The notes under the pieces are model-generated. The model made no database searches and was not told the origin of the DNA. It saw only the letters and a program-made list of their open reading frames with translations. Positions 10,217-25,200 of a stretch of 64,000 bases of DNA are shown in pieces (within the stretch, counting starts at the first letter, position 1; every line of letters starts with the position of its first letter). The stretch is from contig NC_134846.1 in the NCBI RefSeq assembly GCF_965363235.1, positions 56,967,121 through 57,031,120 of the forward strand, given 5' to 3'. Made by a program: the position numbers and the translations under genes. The DNA comes from Mytilus galloprovincialis (taxonomy: Eukaryota; Mollusca; Bivalvia; Mytilida; Mytilidae).

Positions 10217-13200
10217 CTAAAAATATATATGAAATAACTCCTTGCGTACATTTTCCAGAGAATGGATAAGATAATTTAATAATTATAATAGGAAATGATG
10301 GTTTTGTTCACCACATAACTGAGTTAAATCAAAGAGCTGAAAGCTCTGAAGAAAAATGACGCCACTGTCTCTAATATTGGGATAGTTTTTATGCAAGTCT
10401 TGATTTTCACATACCGTAATTAGTTTAACAATGCAACATGTCTCGTAAGCATATAATTGATATTCGTATATGTGTGTGTGTGTGAAGTAAAGGTGACAAC
10501 TTGCTGTTTTTTAAGACAAATGAATAGGTCAAGACTACCTGAATTGTACAAATAAATACCGTAGAAAGGCTTGTATATTTCTCACTGGCACATAGTCTGA
10601 ATCCGGGTCCGTTCATGCCCACTCATGTTCGCCCCTTTCACTTTCACACCCTACATGTTCGCACCCAATCTTAATTGGTTTTGTGTTTAATAACTCTGTA
10701 AGCAAGTGTTTTCTTATAAATATAATTGTTGTCATTGTCTCAAAATAAAGTGAGACAGCATTTTTTTTTGTGTTGAATAAATCTTAATCATGTTTTAGAT
10801 AGCGTATTGTTAAAAATTATAATAATCCTTTCTAAATAAAGTGGTATTTTGTCAACGTTTTATTTTGTGTTGAATAACTCTTAATCATGTTTTGTTAGTG
10901 TATTGCTATAACTTTGTTTCATTGACTTCTTTCAAAATGAAGTGAGATTCTGACTATGTTTTTTTCTGTGTGTTGAATAGATTTTATCATGTTTTGGTTA
11001 TAATAGTGGATTGCTATATTTTGGTTCCTATATTTTATTGTTTCGTTGTTTCAGATCAAAGGGACCAAGCTGTTAAACATGTTAAAAACAATTATCTTTT
11101 GTGTTTTTCCTTAAAAATCTTCAATGTTTTACTCATACCAAGCTATAAATACATTCAGTATTTACACCAAAGCAATTTAAAACAACAATCATGATTTTCC
11201 AATTATTCAACTTGAATTTGAATTAAAATTGGGCGCGAATGAGTAGAGTGCAAACGGACCTTGGGTGCGAACGTGCGAGGTGCGAACGTGTAGGGTGCGG
11301 AAGTGTATTGGGCGCGAACAGACCTGATACCACATAGTCTGAACCCCCTTCTCCCACAAAATATTAAGTAAATAATCTTTTTGTTACTGTTATCAAAGAT
11401 CTAATGAAACTCAGGTAATTTCAAACATTTGTCAAAGAATTCTAGTCAAACCGGCACCTGGTTAAAATGGCACCTGGACAAATCAGCACCTGGTTAAATC
11501 GACACCTCATTTAGTCAATTCGTCACCCATGTTAAATATAAATTTTAACAGTATTTTAAGCAAAAAGAGTAAAAAATAAGTAAGGGGTTGCCAGAATTTT
11601 TTTCAGTATTTAAGCAAAAAGAGTTTAATACTAACTTTCACATTTTTGGGTGTTCATGTACATTTTGTATATATTTATTTTTCTCATTTTAATGACTTTT
11701 TTGGTGTATTTTTAATGATATATATGTTACAGTGAATTTGTATAATCAGTGATTATATAGAATCCCTGAAATTTTCAGGGATTATGTAGAATCACTGGCT
11801 AGTTTAGGGATTATATATAATCACTAAAATTTTCAGGGATTATGTATAATCACTAGAAAATACATCAGGGATTCTACATAATAACTGAAATGAAGAAATA
11901 GTTTTATTTATAAAGAAAATGAATAAAATTGAAATTATTTATTCTATAAAATCACATCAAAACATCATTATAAAGTAACATAAATTGTAAAATGTTAAGC
12001 ACAATATATCAAAATAATTACCTAATTTTTTTTAAATGTTTATTACCACAATATCCACATTTTAGAAAACCTTTTCCTGTACATATCGAATCAGATTTTA
12101 ACGACACGCCTAAGTGAAATAAAGTGTTCAGTAAAACATCTGAAGGAACCCCCCCCCAACAAAAGATGGGAATTTGCAACCTTGAACTGGTTCGAACAAG
12201 AAAAATACCATATTTTGTAGTCAGGCGATATCCTTTTTCAGACTTTTTTAAAACAATTGTCATTATGTTTTTCGGGTTTCCCTTTCCTTTTTTAACATGT
12301 GGAATTGCTATGAGAATATTACACCAAATGCAAGCTTCCTCTAAAATTTGTTTCTATGTGTCAATCCAAAGTTCTACCTGTTTTTCCTACATTTAGATAC
12401 CTAAGTTCTCACAGTTTGAATGTCTTGTTCATTTAAACAAAAACAAAACCACACAAAACAGATGTTCCATAAGCTTCTTCACCATTTGTTTTACATGTAT
12501 CACAAATAACATGCTTTGTGGATTTAAAAATAGAGTAGAAATAAGGCATTTAGTTTTCTCGTTTGAATTGTTTTACATTGTCATTTCGGGGCCTTTTATA
12601 GCTGACTATGCGATATGGGCTTTGCTCATTGTTGAAGGCCGTACGGTGATCTATAGATGTTAATTTCTCTGTCATTTTGGTCTCTTGTGGACAGTTGTCT
12701 CATTGGCAATAACACCACATCTTCTTTTTACCTGAATATTCATTTGACGCTGGCTTTTAATAAACAAACAATACATGTAAAGCTATTGCTATAAAGGGAA
12801 TGTTGATATTATTAATTTTGAAGTCTTGAACCGTATCTCGAAACCCTGTGTTGGTTATATCTTTTAGATCATCCTCTGTGTTTAAAAGAAAAATTATTTC
12901 ATCTGGCAAGGAATTAAAGGCATCAAACAAAGGATCATTAAATTATTCATAATCCCTGAAATCATATTAGGGAATTTGTAGAATAATTATTAAAATGTTC
13001 AGTGATTATGTAAAATCACTGGTTATTTTCAGGGATTATATATAATTATTAATGATTTTAGTAATTCTACATATTCCCTGAAAAATCAGGGATTCTACAT
13101 AATCCCTGATTATACAAATTCACTGTAACATATATATATGAGTAGTCAAAATAATTATTACGTCTGGCAAAGCTTTTTTAATTTTATTCTGGGACACCTT

Positions 13201-16200
13201 TCTATGACCGCAAGGCTATGTTAATTTTTTTCTGGGACGCCTTCCTACGAACTTCATAGGAAGACATCACAGAAAAAAAATTAAATAGCCTTGCCAGACG
13301 TCATAATTATTTGGACTAATACATGAGATATTGGATATGTTTATGCATTATTTAAACCAGTTGAGCATTTTACAGGATTGTTTGTTTAATGCTTTTTAAA
13401 CTTTACTGAAAAAACCCACCTTAAATTTGCTTATTATTTGGCATGAAAGTTGATTTATTGAAAGGGACTCATAGTTTTCCATTTTATTTTAATAATTGTC
13501 TAATTGTTAAAACAACAGCTTGGGTAAGGGCTTCGTTGTTTACCTTTATACACAACATCATATTCACTATGTACTTGGTAACAGTTATTAATTAATTGAA
13601 TAGAAAATATTATAACAAATATTATTGGATGCCGAATTGACGTCAAATAGGTGCCGATTTGACTAGATGCCAATTTAACCAGGTGCCGACTTGACTTGAA
13701 TGTACGTTTCAATTCCTCTGCGATCGTTTGCGGTATTTTCTTGAGAAAAACCTATTTTCCATCATCAAAGAGAAGAAGAAACTGCTTGAAAATGATTCTG
13801 GAACGCTTCATGATTGTTAAAATAAGTTAAATTCACTCAAAAAACAATTTTAAAACTTGCGATGTTTAAACAGGAAGTTTCAAAAGCACGTGTAAAAGAA
13901 GAAATTAACCGGTGAAAGTGGAAATCCGTACATAACAGATATCACTATAGTACGACTTTGAAAGCAAAACAGTTCCATCCTTTTGTAAAACAGTCTTTAA
14001 TATACCTATCACATTAATGTTTGAAGGGTCTTAAGCTTTTTCAAACCATAAAAGTCGGTATGAAACACCAAAACGGAATGAACAATAACCGATTACGTTT
14101 TGTAGTTTACAAATTCTAAACTGGTTCCCGTCAAACTACAACACTTTGTTCGAGTGTAGTGGAATACAAGCAGAAACCAGTTAGTTTGTAAACTGGTTCC
14201 TGGCTGATTACTACACAATGACCTCTCATGCATAATGATAACACAAGCAAATTCCAGTTTGTATAGAAAATAGTAAATACGAAACCAAGCGCGGTAGGCA
14301 GAGAAATGTAATGAAGTTCAGGTCGCCAGTTATGGAACAATGACTGCGTCATTTTCCAAAAAAAATGTTTCTGTATATTTTTCAGCAAAGAAATCAAATT
14401 GAGAATGGAAATGGGGAAAGTGTCAAAGAGACAACAACCCGACCAAATAAAAAACAACAGCAGAGGGTCACCAACAGGTCTTCAATGTAGCGAGAAATTC
14501 CCGCACCCGGAGGCGTCCTTCAGCTGGCCCCTAAACAAATATATACTAGTCCAGTGATAATGAACGCCATACTAATTTCCAAATTGTACACAAGAAACTA
14601 AAATTAAAATAATACAAGACTAACAAAGGCCAGAGGCTCCTGACTTGGGACAGGCGCAAAAATGCGGCGGGGTTAAACATGTTTGTGAGATCTCAACCCT
14701 CCCCCTATACCTCTAACCAATGTAGAAAAGTAAACGCATAACAATACGCACATTAAAATTCAGTTCAAGAGAAGTCCGAGTCTGATGTCAGAAGATGTAA
14801 CCAAAGAAAATAAACAAAATGACAATAATACATAAATAACAACAGACTACTAGCAGTTAACTGACATGCCAGCTCCAGACTTCAATTAAACTGAAAGACT
14901 TTTTAGAATTCAGAAAAATTAATGAAACATTGTGGGTATTCCAAGGAAAAGGTAGGTTTTTTTTTGGCAACATGTTTTTATACCCCACCACAAATAATTC
15001 TTACCATCATTTGTAATAGAATGATATTTTCCCCCATATTACCGATGGAGAAATATCATGCGCTGTCAAACCATTCCAGTAAAATTTTCATGAAATAGCC
15101 CTTATGTGTAGAATGACTCAATGTATATTGCAATATTTAAAAATGTGCATTTTAATTTTGTAAGGTGTATACAGTAACCACATAGATAATAATGCACTTA
15201 CATCAGTTTCACAATAACAAAAAAATCCACTAAAGGTGTAATACCACCATTGATTTTCCCCTATTAGTCTTTATTAAATTTGCACTTTTCAAATAAATGT
15301 GCAGAATTTATCTTTGATTCAAATAAAGAAATACTTGGCATGAGTAAAGTTTTATCCTGTCCAGTACTATAAAAAAAAATTCACATAACATTTCATTGCA
15401 TATAAGAAAATAACCATCACTGAAAATTAACCAATAAAATTTCTCCCCATATTTTATCTGTGTACAAGGTTTAGTCACCATGTAACCTCAAGATTACAAA
15501 ATATTCTATAGAAATCCCAAATAAAAAAATAATGGTGCTTTGAAATACCTAAGACATATGTTCATGACACAGAAATGTTTAACTGCAATAAAATGTAGGA
15601 TTAATTACCTACAACTGTCAAATTCAAGGGAATATTTTTTTTAGACCTATTTTCGTATACAACCGTACCATGATTTGGTGGTATTACACCTAAACCTGTA
15701 TTCTGGTCAACTTTGCCAGCTGGTGTATTGATTTTATTATTTTTTTTAATTCTTCTTTCCATTAACATATACTGTGGCTGCTATCATAGCTACAGAAACT
15801 GCTGCAGAGAAAGGTTGTAGCTCTCTTTTGATTTCAATTGACCCATTTGATTCTAAATATTTACTTAATTCTGAAACTAGAAAGATAATTTCCAAAAATG
15901 CTGAGAAAAGATACACTGCTCTTCTAGGTCAAGTATTCTAAAAAGATGAATTGTATGTCCTATTTTCATTTTTATACAAATAGCGTACCTTTTGAATCAT
16001 TTATATGCAAAGCTTTTAAATACTGGAATCCAACTATTGATTCAAAATCTGATAACATCTGATTGAATCCTTCTTCTGTAGAGAGGTCAAATCCTGAGAA
16101 AAAAAACAAATTTAAACTATTAAACTGGCAAGTGAGCAAATGTGTTGTTTGGTAGTAAAAAGAGCTGTCATAAATATTTTATCCATTGAACCCTGAACAG

Positions 16201-19200
16201 TTGGGGCAAGTATGGACACAACATTCAAGCTTTATACAGCTCTGAATTTGGATTTAAATAGTTGACACAACATAGGTTTCTGACACAGAATGAATGTGGT
16301 CTAAGAACTTAAACTTAAAAACTTAAAAATTTTAAATTGGACATTTACCTATTATGGTCCAATATCTAAAATCTAAATACATGGTTAGATTCAGCATATC
16401 AAAGAACCCAAAGAATTCAATTTTTGATGAAATCAAATAAAGTTCAATTTTGGACCCTTTACACCTCAATGTGGACCAATTTGATAACCGGGCCCAAATA
16501 TCAAAAATCTAAATACATGGTTCGATTCAGCATACCGGTATATCAAAGAACCCCATATATTCAATTTTTGTTGAAATCACACAAAGTTTAATTTTAGACC
16601 CAGATTTGGACCAACTTGAAAACTGGACCTATAATCAAAAATCTAAATACATGTTTAGATTCAGCATATATCAAAGAACCCCATATATTCAATTTTTGTT
16701 GAAATCACACAAAGTTTAATTTTGGACCACGATTTGGACCAACTTGAAAACTGAACCTATAATCAACAAGAATGTGTCCAAAGTACACGGATGCCCCACT
16801 CGCACTATCATTTTCCATGTTCAATGGACCGCGAAATTGGATAAACAAGAATGTGTCCTCAGTACACGAATGCCCCACTCGCACTATCATTTTCTATGTT
16901 CAGTGGACCGTGAAATTGGGGTAAAATCTCTAATTTGGCATTAAAATTATAAAGATAATATCATAGGGAACATGTGTACTAAGTTTCAAGTTGATTGGAC
17001 TTCAACTTCATCATAAACTACCTTGACCAAAAACTTTAACCTGAAACATGCACTTTCATTTTCTATGTTCAGTGGACCGTGAAATTGGGGTCAAAAGTTT
17101 AATTTGGCTTTAATATTAGAAAGATCATATCATAAGGAACATGTGTACTAAGTTTCAAGTTGATTGAACTTCAACTTCATCATAAACTACCTTGACCAAA
17201 AACTTTAACCTGAAACATGCACTTTCATTTTCTATGTTCAGTGGACCGTGAAATTGGGGTCAAAAGTTTAATTTGGCTTTAATATTAGAAAGATCATATC
17301 ATAAGGAACATGTGTACTAAGTTTCAAGTTGATTGAACTTCAACTTCATCATAAACTACCTTGACCAAAAACTTTAACCTGAAACATGCACTTTCATTTT
17401 CTATGTTCAGTGGACCGTGAAATTGGGGTCAAAAGTTTAATTTGGCTTTAATATTAGAAAGATCATATCATAAGGAACATGTGTACTAAGTTTCAAGTTG
17501 ATTGAACTTCAACTTCATCAAAAACTACCTTGACCAAAAACTTTAACCTGAAACATGCACTTTCATTTTTTATGTTCAGTGGACCGTGAAATTGGGGTCA
17601 AAAGTTTAATTAGGCTTTAAAATAAGAAAGATCATATCATAAGGAACATGTGTACTAAGTTTCAAGTTGATTGGTCTTCAACTTCATCAAAAACTACCTT
17701 GACCAAAAACTTTAACCTGAAGTGGGACAGACGAACGGACGCACAGACCAGAAAACATAATGCCCCTCTACTATCGTAGGTGGGGCATAAAAATCTAAAT
17801 ACATGTTTAGATTCAGCTTATCAAAGAACCCCAAGGATTTAATTTTTGTTGAAATCAAACAAAGTTTAATTTTGACCCTGATTTGGACAAACTTGAAAAC
17901 TGGGCCCATAATCAAAATTCTTAATACATGTTTAGATTCAGCATATCAAAGAACCCCAAGGTTTCAATTTTTTTTGAAATCAAACAAAATTAATTTTGAC
18001 CCCGATTTGGACCAACTTGAAAACTGGGCCCATAATCAAAAATCTAACTACATGTTTAGAATCAGCATATTAAAGAACCCCAACAATTCAATTTTTGTTA
18101 AAATCAAACTAAGTTTAATTTTGGACCCTTTGGATCTTAATGTAGACCAATTTGAAAACGGGACCAAAAATTAAGAATCTACATACACAGTTAGATTTGG
18201 CATATCAATGAACCCCAATTATTCAATTTTTGATAAAATCAAACAAAGTTTAATTTTGGACCCTTTGGGCCCCTAATTCCTAAACTGTTGGAACCAAAAC
18301 TCCCAAAATCAATCCAAACCTTCCTTTTATGGTCATAAACCTTGTGTTTAAATTTCTTAGATTTCTATACTTATACTAAATTTATGGTGCGAAAACCAAG
18401 AAAAATGCTTATTTGGGCCCCTTTTGGCCCCTAATTCCTAAACTGCTGGGACCAAAACTCCCAAAATCAATCCCAAAAATCAATCCCAACCTTCCTTTTG
18501 TGTTCATAAACCTTGTGCTTAAATTTCATAGATTTCTATTTAGAATGAAATTCAAAACAGTGTGGCTGTGGCCATTGATTGACACATTAAATTCATCCAT
18601 TGACTGGGACAATTTAGGTGAACGTTTGTATGTAAACACCACTTCTCACTATGTACTTTTTAAAGACACTTAAACTATGGGGTCACCAAAGGTTCTCAAC
18701 ACCTTAATAAAGTAATTCGAAAAATTAATCAGAAATAACACGATGTTTTGATTTATATCAATTATATAAATCAAAACATAAAGGTTATTCCTGATTAATT
18801 TTTCGAATTATTTTATAATTAAAGGCGTTATAAAGAAACCTTTGGTGACTCCACAGTTTAAATGTCTATCGTAGGTACGTCGTGAACAGTGGTCGTTACA
18901 GACAAACGTTCACGTAAATTGTCCCAGTCAATGGATGAATTTAATGTGTCAATCAATGGCCACAGCCACACTGTTTTGAATTTCATTCTACTTATACTAA
19001 AGTTATTGTTCGAAAACCAAGAAAAATTTGTAAGGGTTCCACGGAACCCAGTGTCTCGCCTACTTTTGCTGTTAATCGCAGACTCAACAAAAATGAGGAA
19101 AAACATCAATAAAAATTTCCCTCTCGATACTGTCTTTTGATTGAAAGAAGCTTCCAAGTTTGGTAAAAAAAAAACTTTAACTGCAGACTGTATGTAATGT

Positions 19201-22200
19201 TAACTGGAAGAAAAACTAAGTCCATTTATAAGTAAAATACGGAAAAAGTGATTTTTTTTTACAAAATTTACTTCTGAATAATATCTTATGATCAGAAACA
19301 AGCTTTTGTTTAAGTTTGGTAGAAATCCAGGATAGTTTAAGAACATTATAAAAATTTTAAAAACTTAAACCACAGAGTGAATGTTTTGTTTCTGGCAAAA
19401 AAACGAAGTCCATTTATAAGTAAAATACGGAAAAAATGGAATTTTATTTTTACAAAATTTACTTCTGGATACTTTCTTATGATCATATTAAAACAAGCTT
19501 CTGTCCAAGTTTGGTAGAAATTCAGTATAGTTTAAGAAAGTTATTAAAATTTCAAAAACTTTAACCACAGAGTGAATATTTGTGGACGCCGCCGCCGACG
19601 ATGATGACGACGCCAACGGAATGTAGGATCGCTTAGTCTCGCTTTTTCGACTAAAGTCGAAGGCTCGACAAAAATGCTTATTTGGGCCCTTTTTTGGCCC
19701 CTAATTCCTAAACTGTTGGGACCCAAACTCCCAAAATCAATCCCAACCTTCCTTTTGTGGTCATAAACCTTGTGTTTAAATTTCATAGATTTCTATTTAC
19801 TTAAACTAAAGTTATAGTGTGATAACCAATGTGTTTTCCCGCCCTTATTGTTAAGAAACTGCAATAATCATCTGACTTTCTGACAACCAGCGACATGCAG
19901 TGTTGGACATGATCCAATGAAGCCTTTCACAGAATACAATTACGAGAAGACTGAAGTTGTAGCCTCTACAATAACACAAATCATCCCCAAATTAAACCAA
20001 AATGGATCATTTAATGATAAGCCACATCCCGGGGTACAAAAAGCAAGAAACGCTCAGCAAGACCGATACATTTGGTCTTTAACATATCCGATATCAACTC
20101 TGCTGGCTGTCAAAAGTCACGAGACTTCAATGGTAGTCACGGTAGAACCTTTGGAGCAATTTCAGTAAAGCACCATTTGCGCAGAAATTGTTAAAGAGCA
20201 CCACAGTCTTTCCTTAGTGACATCTAAATGGCCATCTGGCAGTTACATAGACATTTGGCACCGGACGCCTTGTCCAAAAGTCATGCTTTTCCCCGGATTT
20301 TAGTCAGATCGAGCAAATTTTGCATCAGATTTGACATGGTTTAAAAGATGAAAACCACCACCAATATCATAAAGTCAGCTTGAGTTTGCTTTGCGGGACA
20401 AGTGGAATAACATTCATCAGTATCACATTAAATGTCAGGGATGATCAATTCAACAACGCTGTCGAGATTGCGTTGCACCACAGGGTTGTAACATTTTTTG
20501 TTAGGTCTGTGAGTTGATGATTCGACATTGGATGATTCTTTTACCTATTGCGCCCAAAAGATGACAATGAAGCATTTTTGATTGATATCGATCGATTGTT
20601 AATATTGTTAAGTTTTAAGAACAAATTATTTTGAAAGATTATCATTTCTAATATAAATTTTATTTTTGAAAAACCAAGTGTTGCATTTTCATTGGCACTC
20701 AGTATATATGCACATCAATATGTATAAGGCTTAATAGTTATATTAAATGTCAAATATTAATTGTCAAATTAACATTTAAACATGACGTGCACATTTACTA
20801 TGTTATAAAATACATATGTACCTTCGCTCATTCCAAAGATTAAAATTCACAGGGACTGCAATTAAGTACATTTTGCCTTAAAAAAAAATATTTTAAGCCC
20901 TGTAGTATGGTCATGTGTTAGTTCAATATGCCGAACCTCTTCAGCAGTCTTTAGCAATTTCGTAATGTTTTCGGTTTTCATGGAATTTGGTGTTAATGGC
21001 AGATCCCTAATAGCCTCTGATAAACTTAATAATCAATTTTTTTTCTGGACACATGTTGTATACTTGTAGACACTTTTCTATTGTTATAGACAGTTTGCTG
21101 ACCACTTAACATCTTTACATTTTAAATCATTGCATTGAGAATATGTATCATGAATTACAGCTCATCACAATGAAGTTTGGTACCTGAAAACACAAAAGTT
21201 GTGATTGTTACTATCCATGCATAATGTGAAAAGAGAGTATTAATATGATTAAAATGTCTTACCGGCAGCAAAAGCATGACAAGTATCAAGACAGACACCC
21301 ATCCTGGATTTGTCCTTCACTCTGTCTATAATTCCTTTCAATTCCTCAAACTTTCCTCCGATTGTGTGGCCTTGACAGCTCATGTTCTCCAGAACTGTAA
21401 CAAACAATAAATCAATAGATTTCTTCATAACTACTTTCATGATTTTTCTTAGAAATAATGCCACCTAAATTAATTTCCCAATATGTTGTACAAGAGTTTG
21501 AGCATAACAATACAAAGGTTTAAAGATGTTTTGGAAAAAATTCACACTGAGCTCCAGTTTTAGTTTCACTGCAATAAAATTAAATATCACTATTTTGCAT
21601 AATTTCCTTTTTTTTAATTTTTTTAAATAGATTATTTTTCAAATCATGCTTCTTGCTTGAGATAGAAAATTATCCCAGAAACTATGGGTGTAAATAACTT
21701 CAATGTAAACATCAAAAGTTCATATACAAAATAGGGATAAAAAGATTTCTGTTTCAATGGTCTTTCAAACTTGTTTTTCTGTCTGTTCAATGAGATTGAA
21801 GCTAATAAACACCCTCTCCTTTGAAAAAAACATCAATATAAATCTATAATTGTTTATTAAGATAAATTTGCCTGACTGTATGCTATGTTAAGGAAACTTT
21901 TCTAATCTAAAAAGTCTGACCTGTAATGACACCACTGGTTTTAGAATGGGCAATATCTATGCTGGCAGCAATGTTATCCAGACATTTTTCTACACTAATT
22001 TTCCCACATGTTGAACCTGAAACAAACACGAGAGATATTTTATAAATGTAAGCATATTGAATAAATATTCATATTTCATGAAACAAAAATGTTAAACCAT
22101 TTCACAATTCAATAGAGCTTGCTTTATCAATTAAGTTCTGTTAACACATAGTTGAAAAGAAAAGAAAATTAAAAAGTATCATTAACAATTTTGTGACAAA

Positions 22201-25200
22201 AAGGAAATAATTCACAATTTCAAGCTAATTGTTTCCAGCTTTATTCTTTATAACCAGGTGCTCCACAGGGTGCAGCTTTATACAACCGCATAAGTCGAAC
22301 CCTGAACAGTTGGGGCAAGTATGGACACATTTGGTTTCAGAAAAAAACATTGTGCATATAAAGGGAAAAGAAGTGCCTCTACATGCTCATACAGCCAAGA
22401 TTGACAACTAAAAATTCTATAATAGGTTATTTTCTTATTTTAAAATTTTTACAATGGAATTTTTACCTGGATGGAAATTAAATATTGTTAATCCTAACTT
22501 TTCACATCTCTGTAAGTCATCTATTAGTAAGTCTCTACTTTTGTGTAATGTATTCTCATCAGGTGAGCCTAGATTCATCAGGTAAGAACCATGAGGTACT
22601 ATGTACTGTGGAAGGTACCCATACTCCTGTCAATAAATAAATCAAGATGAATATACAAGATTAGAATTAGATATGAAAATATTTGCAACAAAATAATAAC
22701 AATTTTAATATTACAAGACAGTCTATTGAGATAATTGGAATCTTTTTGTCAATAGTTCTGCCTCACTGAGACTCTCTTAGTCATTTCGTTTATTGGTATT
22801 TTTTTCTTTTTTCAACTATTTTGCCTTCTTTCTCCATGCAATGTTTTTATTGGGGGTTCTGTTTCCAAATTTTTTAGGTGTTTCTGTAGTAAACAAAACG
22901 TTCAAGTATCATATTGTTGTGAATTTAAAACATCTTGTCTGTTCCAAGTCATGTGTAAAGTTTATCAGGATTAAGCAACATTTTAACTTCTCAGTAGTAG
23001 GTATTTCAAGAATACACACATTTTTTTTTTCTTCATTATACTAATTAATGAATCCAACCTGACAGGTTTTCCTGAATTTTTCTGCTGCTTCGTCTTCTAA
23101 TGGTTTACAGGCCCACTGTCTTTGTGACTTCAAAAACAAACCAAATGCAAAGGACTTCATGGCTACTGCTTCCAATACAGACTTGTAAATTCCTCCTACA
23201 GTAATGTAATTTCCGATTAGTTCTCTATTATGAAACAATTTATACAAGTATAACATTTTTGGTTGCTATAACACTCACTAAAATATATAAATCATAAAGT
23301 TAGATGACATGAAAACAGATACGAGTACGTCATTTCAAACACACATATTTGAACTTCTTTTTCTTTCGATTTCTATTACACCAAAATAAGACAAAATTTC
23401 TATAAACAATGACATTTGATATTGAATTTACTTTAGTCTATGTGTGAATCCTTCAAATAAATTCATTAAACAAGTGTATGTTAACTACCACTTGGAAACC
23501 AAATTTTAAAGAACAATAAACATGTGTTGTGAAGAGAAATGGACATAAATTCACTTTTATTTAAGATGTATGTATAATTTTTTGTATCAATGTATCAAGA
23601 AAAAATAATCCACATTAAAATTAAAAAAGGCAAAAAAGTTGCATATCATGGAAAAAAAGTAAATATGCATGTCATGAACATCCATAAACACTTACTTACC
23701 TGCAATAGATACATGAGCTCCAACAAACTTTTCTTGATTCGGGTCTAATCTTCTCTCATCGACTACCACCTCTTCACTTTTCTTCTTCTTTTCTTTTGAG
23801 TTTGGTCTTGTGTCCTTTTCTCTATTATCTGTATTACCATCTTTCTTCTTCTTTCCTTTAAAGCTTTCATTTGATTCCTTTCCTTCAACATCAACATCTG
23901 ATTTTTCTGTCTTTCCATCTGAGATTGAGTGATGGAGATCAATTTTATCATCAATATTTGTGTTTTTCTCTTTTTTTCTTGTGTCAGTATCTGTTTCTTT
24001 GATTGTTTTCTCTCCTTTTATTTTCCTTTCTTTAATCTTTGTTTCTGTTCCTAGACTTGAATGTGATATGTTTTTATTTTCTTCTACTTTTTCAACTTTA
24101 ATCTTGATCTTGCTTGGCCTCCCCCTTTTTCTCACATTTACAATTTCTATTTCCTCCAATTTTCCTTGAGTCTCAATGTCTGAAATATTTTCGGTTTTAA
24201 TAACATCATCAGTTACAACTTTTTTCTTTCTTTCTTCAGCTTTCTCCTTCTTTCCTTGAACGCTTTTATTTGATCCCTTTTCTTGGACATTACCACCTAT
24301 TTTTTCTGTCTTTCCTTTTGAAATTGAGATCTTATCATCATCATTAATATTTTTGTTTTCCTCCTTTTTTGGGAGGTCTATGATAGGATCAGCTTCTTGG
24401 TTTGTTTTCTCCCCTTTTCCTTTCCTTTCTTGAACTTTACTTTCTGTTCCTAAACATACTGCATTTTCATTTTCTTCTACTTTTTCAACTTTGATCTTGC
24501 TTGGCCTCCCTCTTTTTCTTGCATTTACAATTTCTTTTGCAAGGGATTTTAGTTGCTTCACATCATCAGATATATTTTCTGTTTTAATCAAATCATCAGC
24601 TGCATCTTTTTTCACACATTCTTCACCTTTCTTCCCTTTTCCTTGGAAGCTTTTATTTGCTTCCTTTTTGTCAACTTCAACATTAAATTTTTCTGTCTTT
24701 CCTACTGATATTGAGAGAGGGAGATTGATTTTATCATCAACATTTGGGTTTTCTTCCTCTTTTCTGGTTTCTATAAAAGGTTCTTGGTTAGATTTCTCTC
24801 CTTTTCTTTTCCTTTCTTTAACTTTAATTTCTGTTCCTAGACGCGATACATTCTCATTTTGTTCTACTTTTTCAACTTTGATCTTGGTTGGCCTCCCCCT
24901 TTTTCTCATATTTACAATTTCTGTTTCTTGTGATTTTGGTTGCTTCACATCATCAGATATATTTTCTGTTTGAATAATTTCATCTGATGCAACTTTTTTC
25001 TTTCTTTCTTCAGCTTTCTTCTTATTTTCTTGTAAGCTTTTATTTGATTCCTTTTCTTCAACATCAACACCTAATTTCACTGTCTTTCCTACTGAAATAG
25101 AGAGAGGGAGATCCATCGTATCATCATCAATATTTTTGTTTTCACCCTTTTGAGGGGGATCAATGATAGGGTCAGCTTCTTGGTTTGTTTTCTTTGTGGT

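Larger units (their letters stand above)
11444..13696. mobile_element. Motif-array TIR element with GGCACCTGGTTAAA repeats, containing younger insertions
   Basis: The left end AGTCAAACCGGCACCTGG is followed by four diverged copies of CGGCACCTGGTTAAAT. The right end is the inverse, finishing AACCAGGTGCCGACTTGACT. Together they form an inverted pair of motif arrays about 80 bp long. No clear target duplication was seen. The interior holds two later elements (11719-13137, 13142-13321) and a dispersed repeat tail. Confidence 0.65.

Noticed and set aside
12018..12396. Possible transposase in the CAGGGATTAT element
   Set aside because: Two overlapping opposite-strand ORFs with no recognisable catalytic motif; left as an unassigned remark under the element.
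16880..17730. Hammerhead ribozyme (retrozyme-like) tandem repeats
   Set aside because: Bivalves do carry circular-RNA hammerhead repeats of similar unit length, but neither strand of the 169-bp unit shows the CTGATGA core with a matching GAAA arm.
20560..21262. Further exons of the endonuclease gene in this intron
   Set aside because: The catalytic domain is already complete without gaps from exon 5 to exon 6, and no extra in-phase exon is needed.
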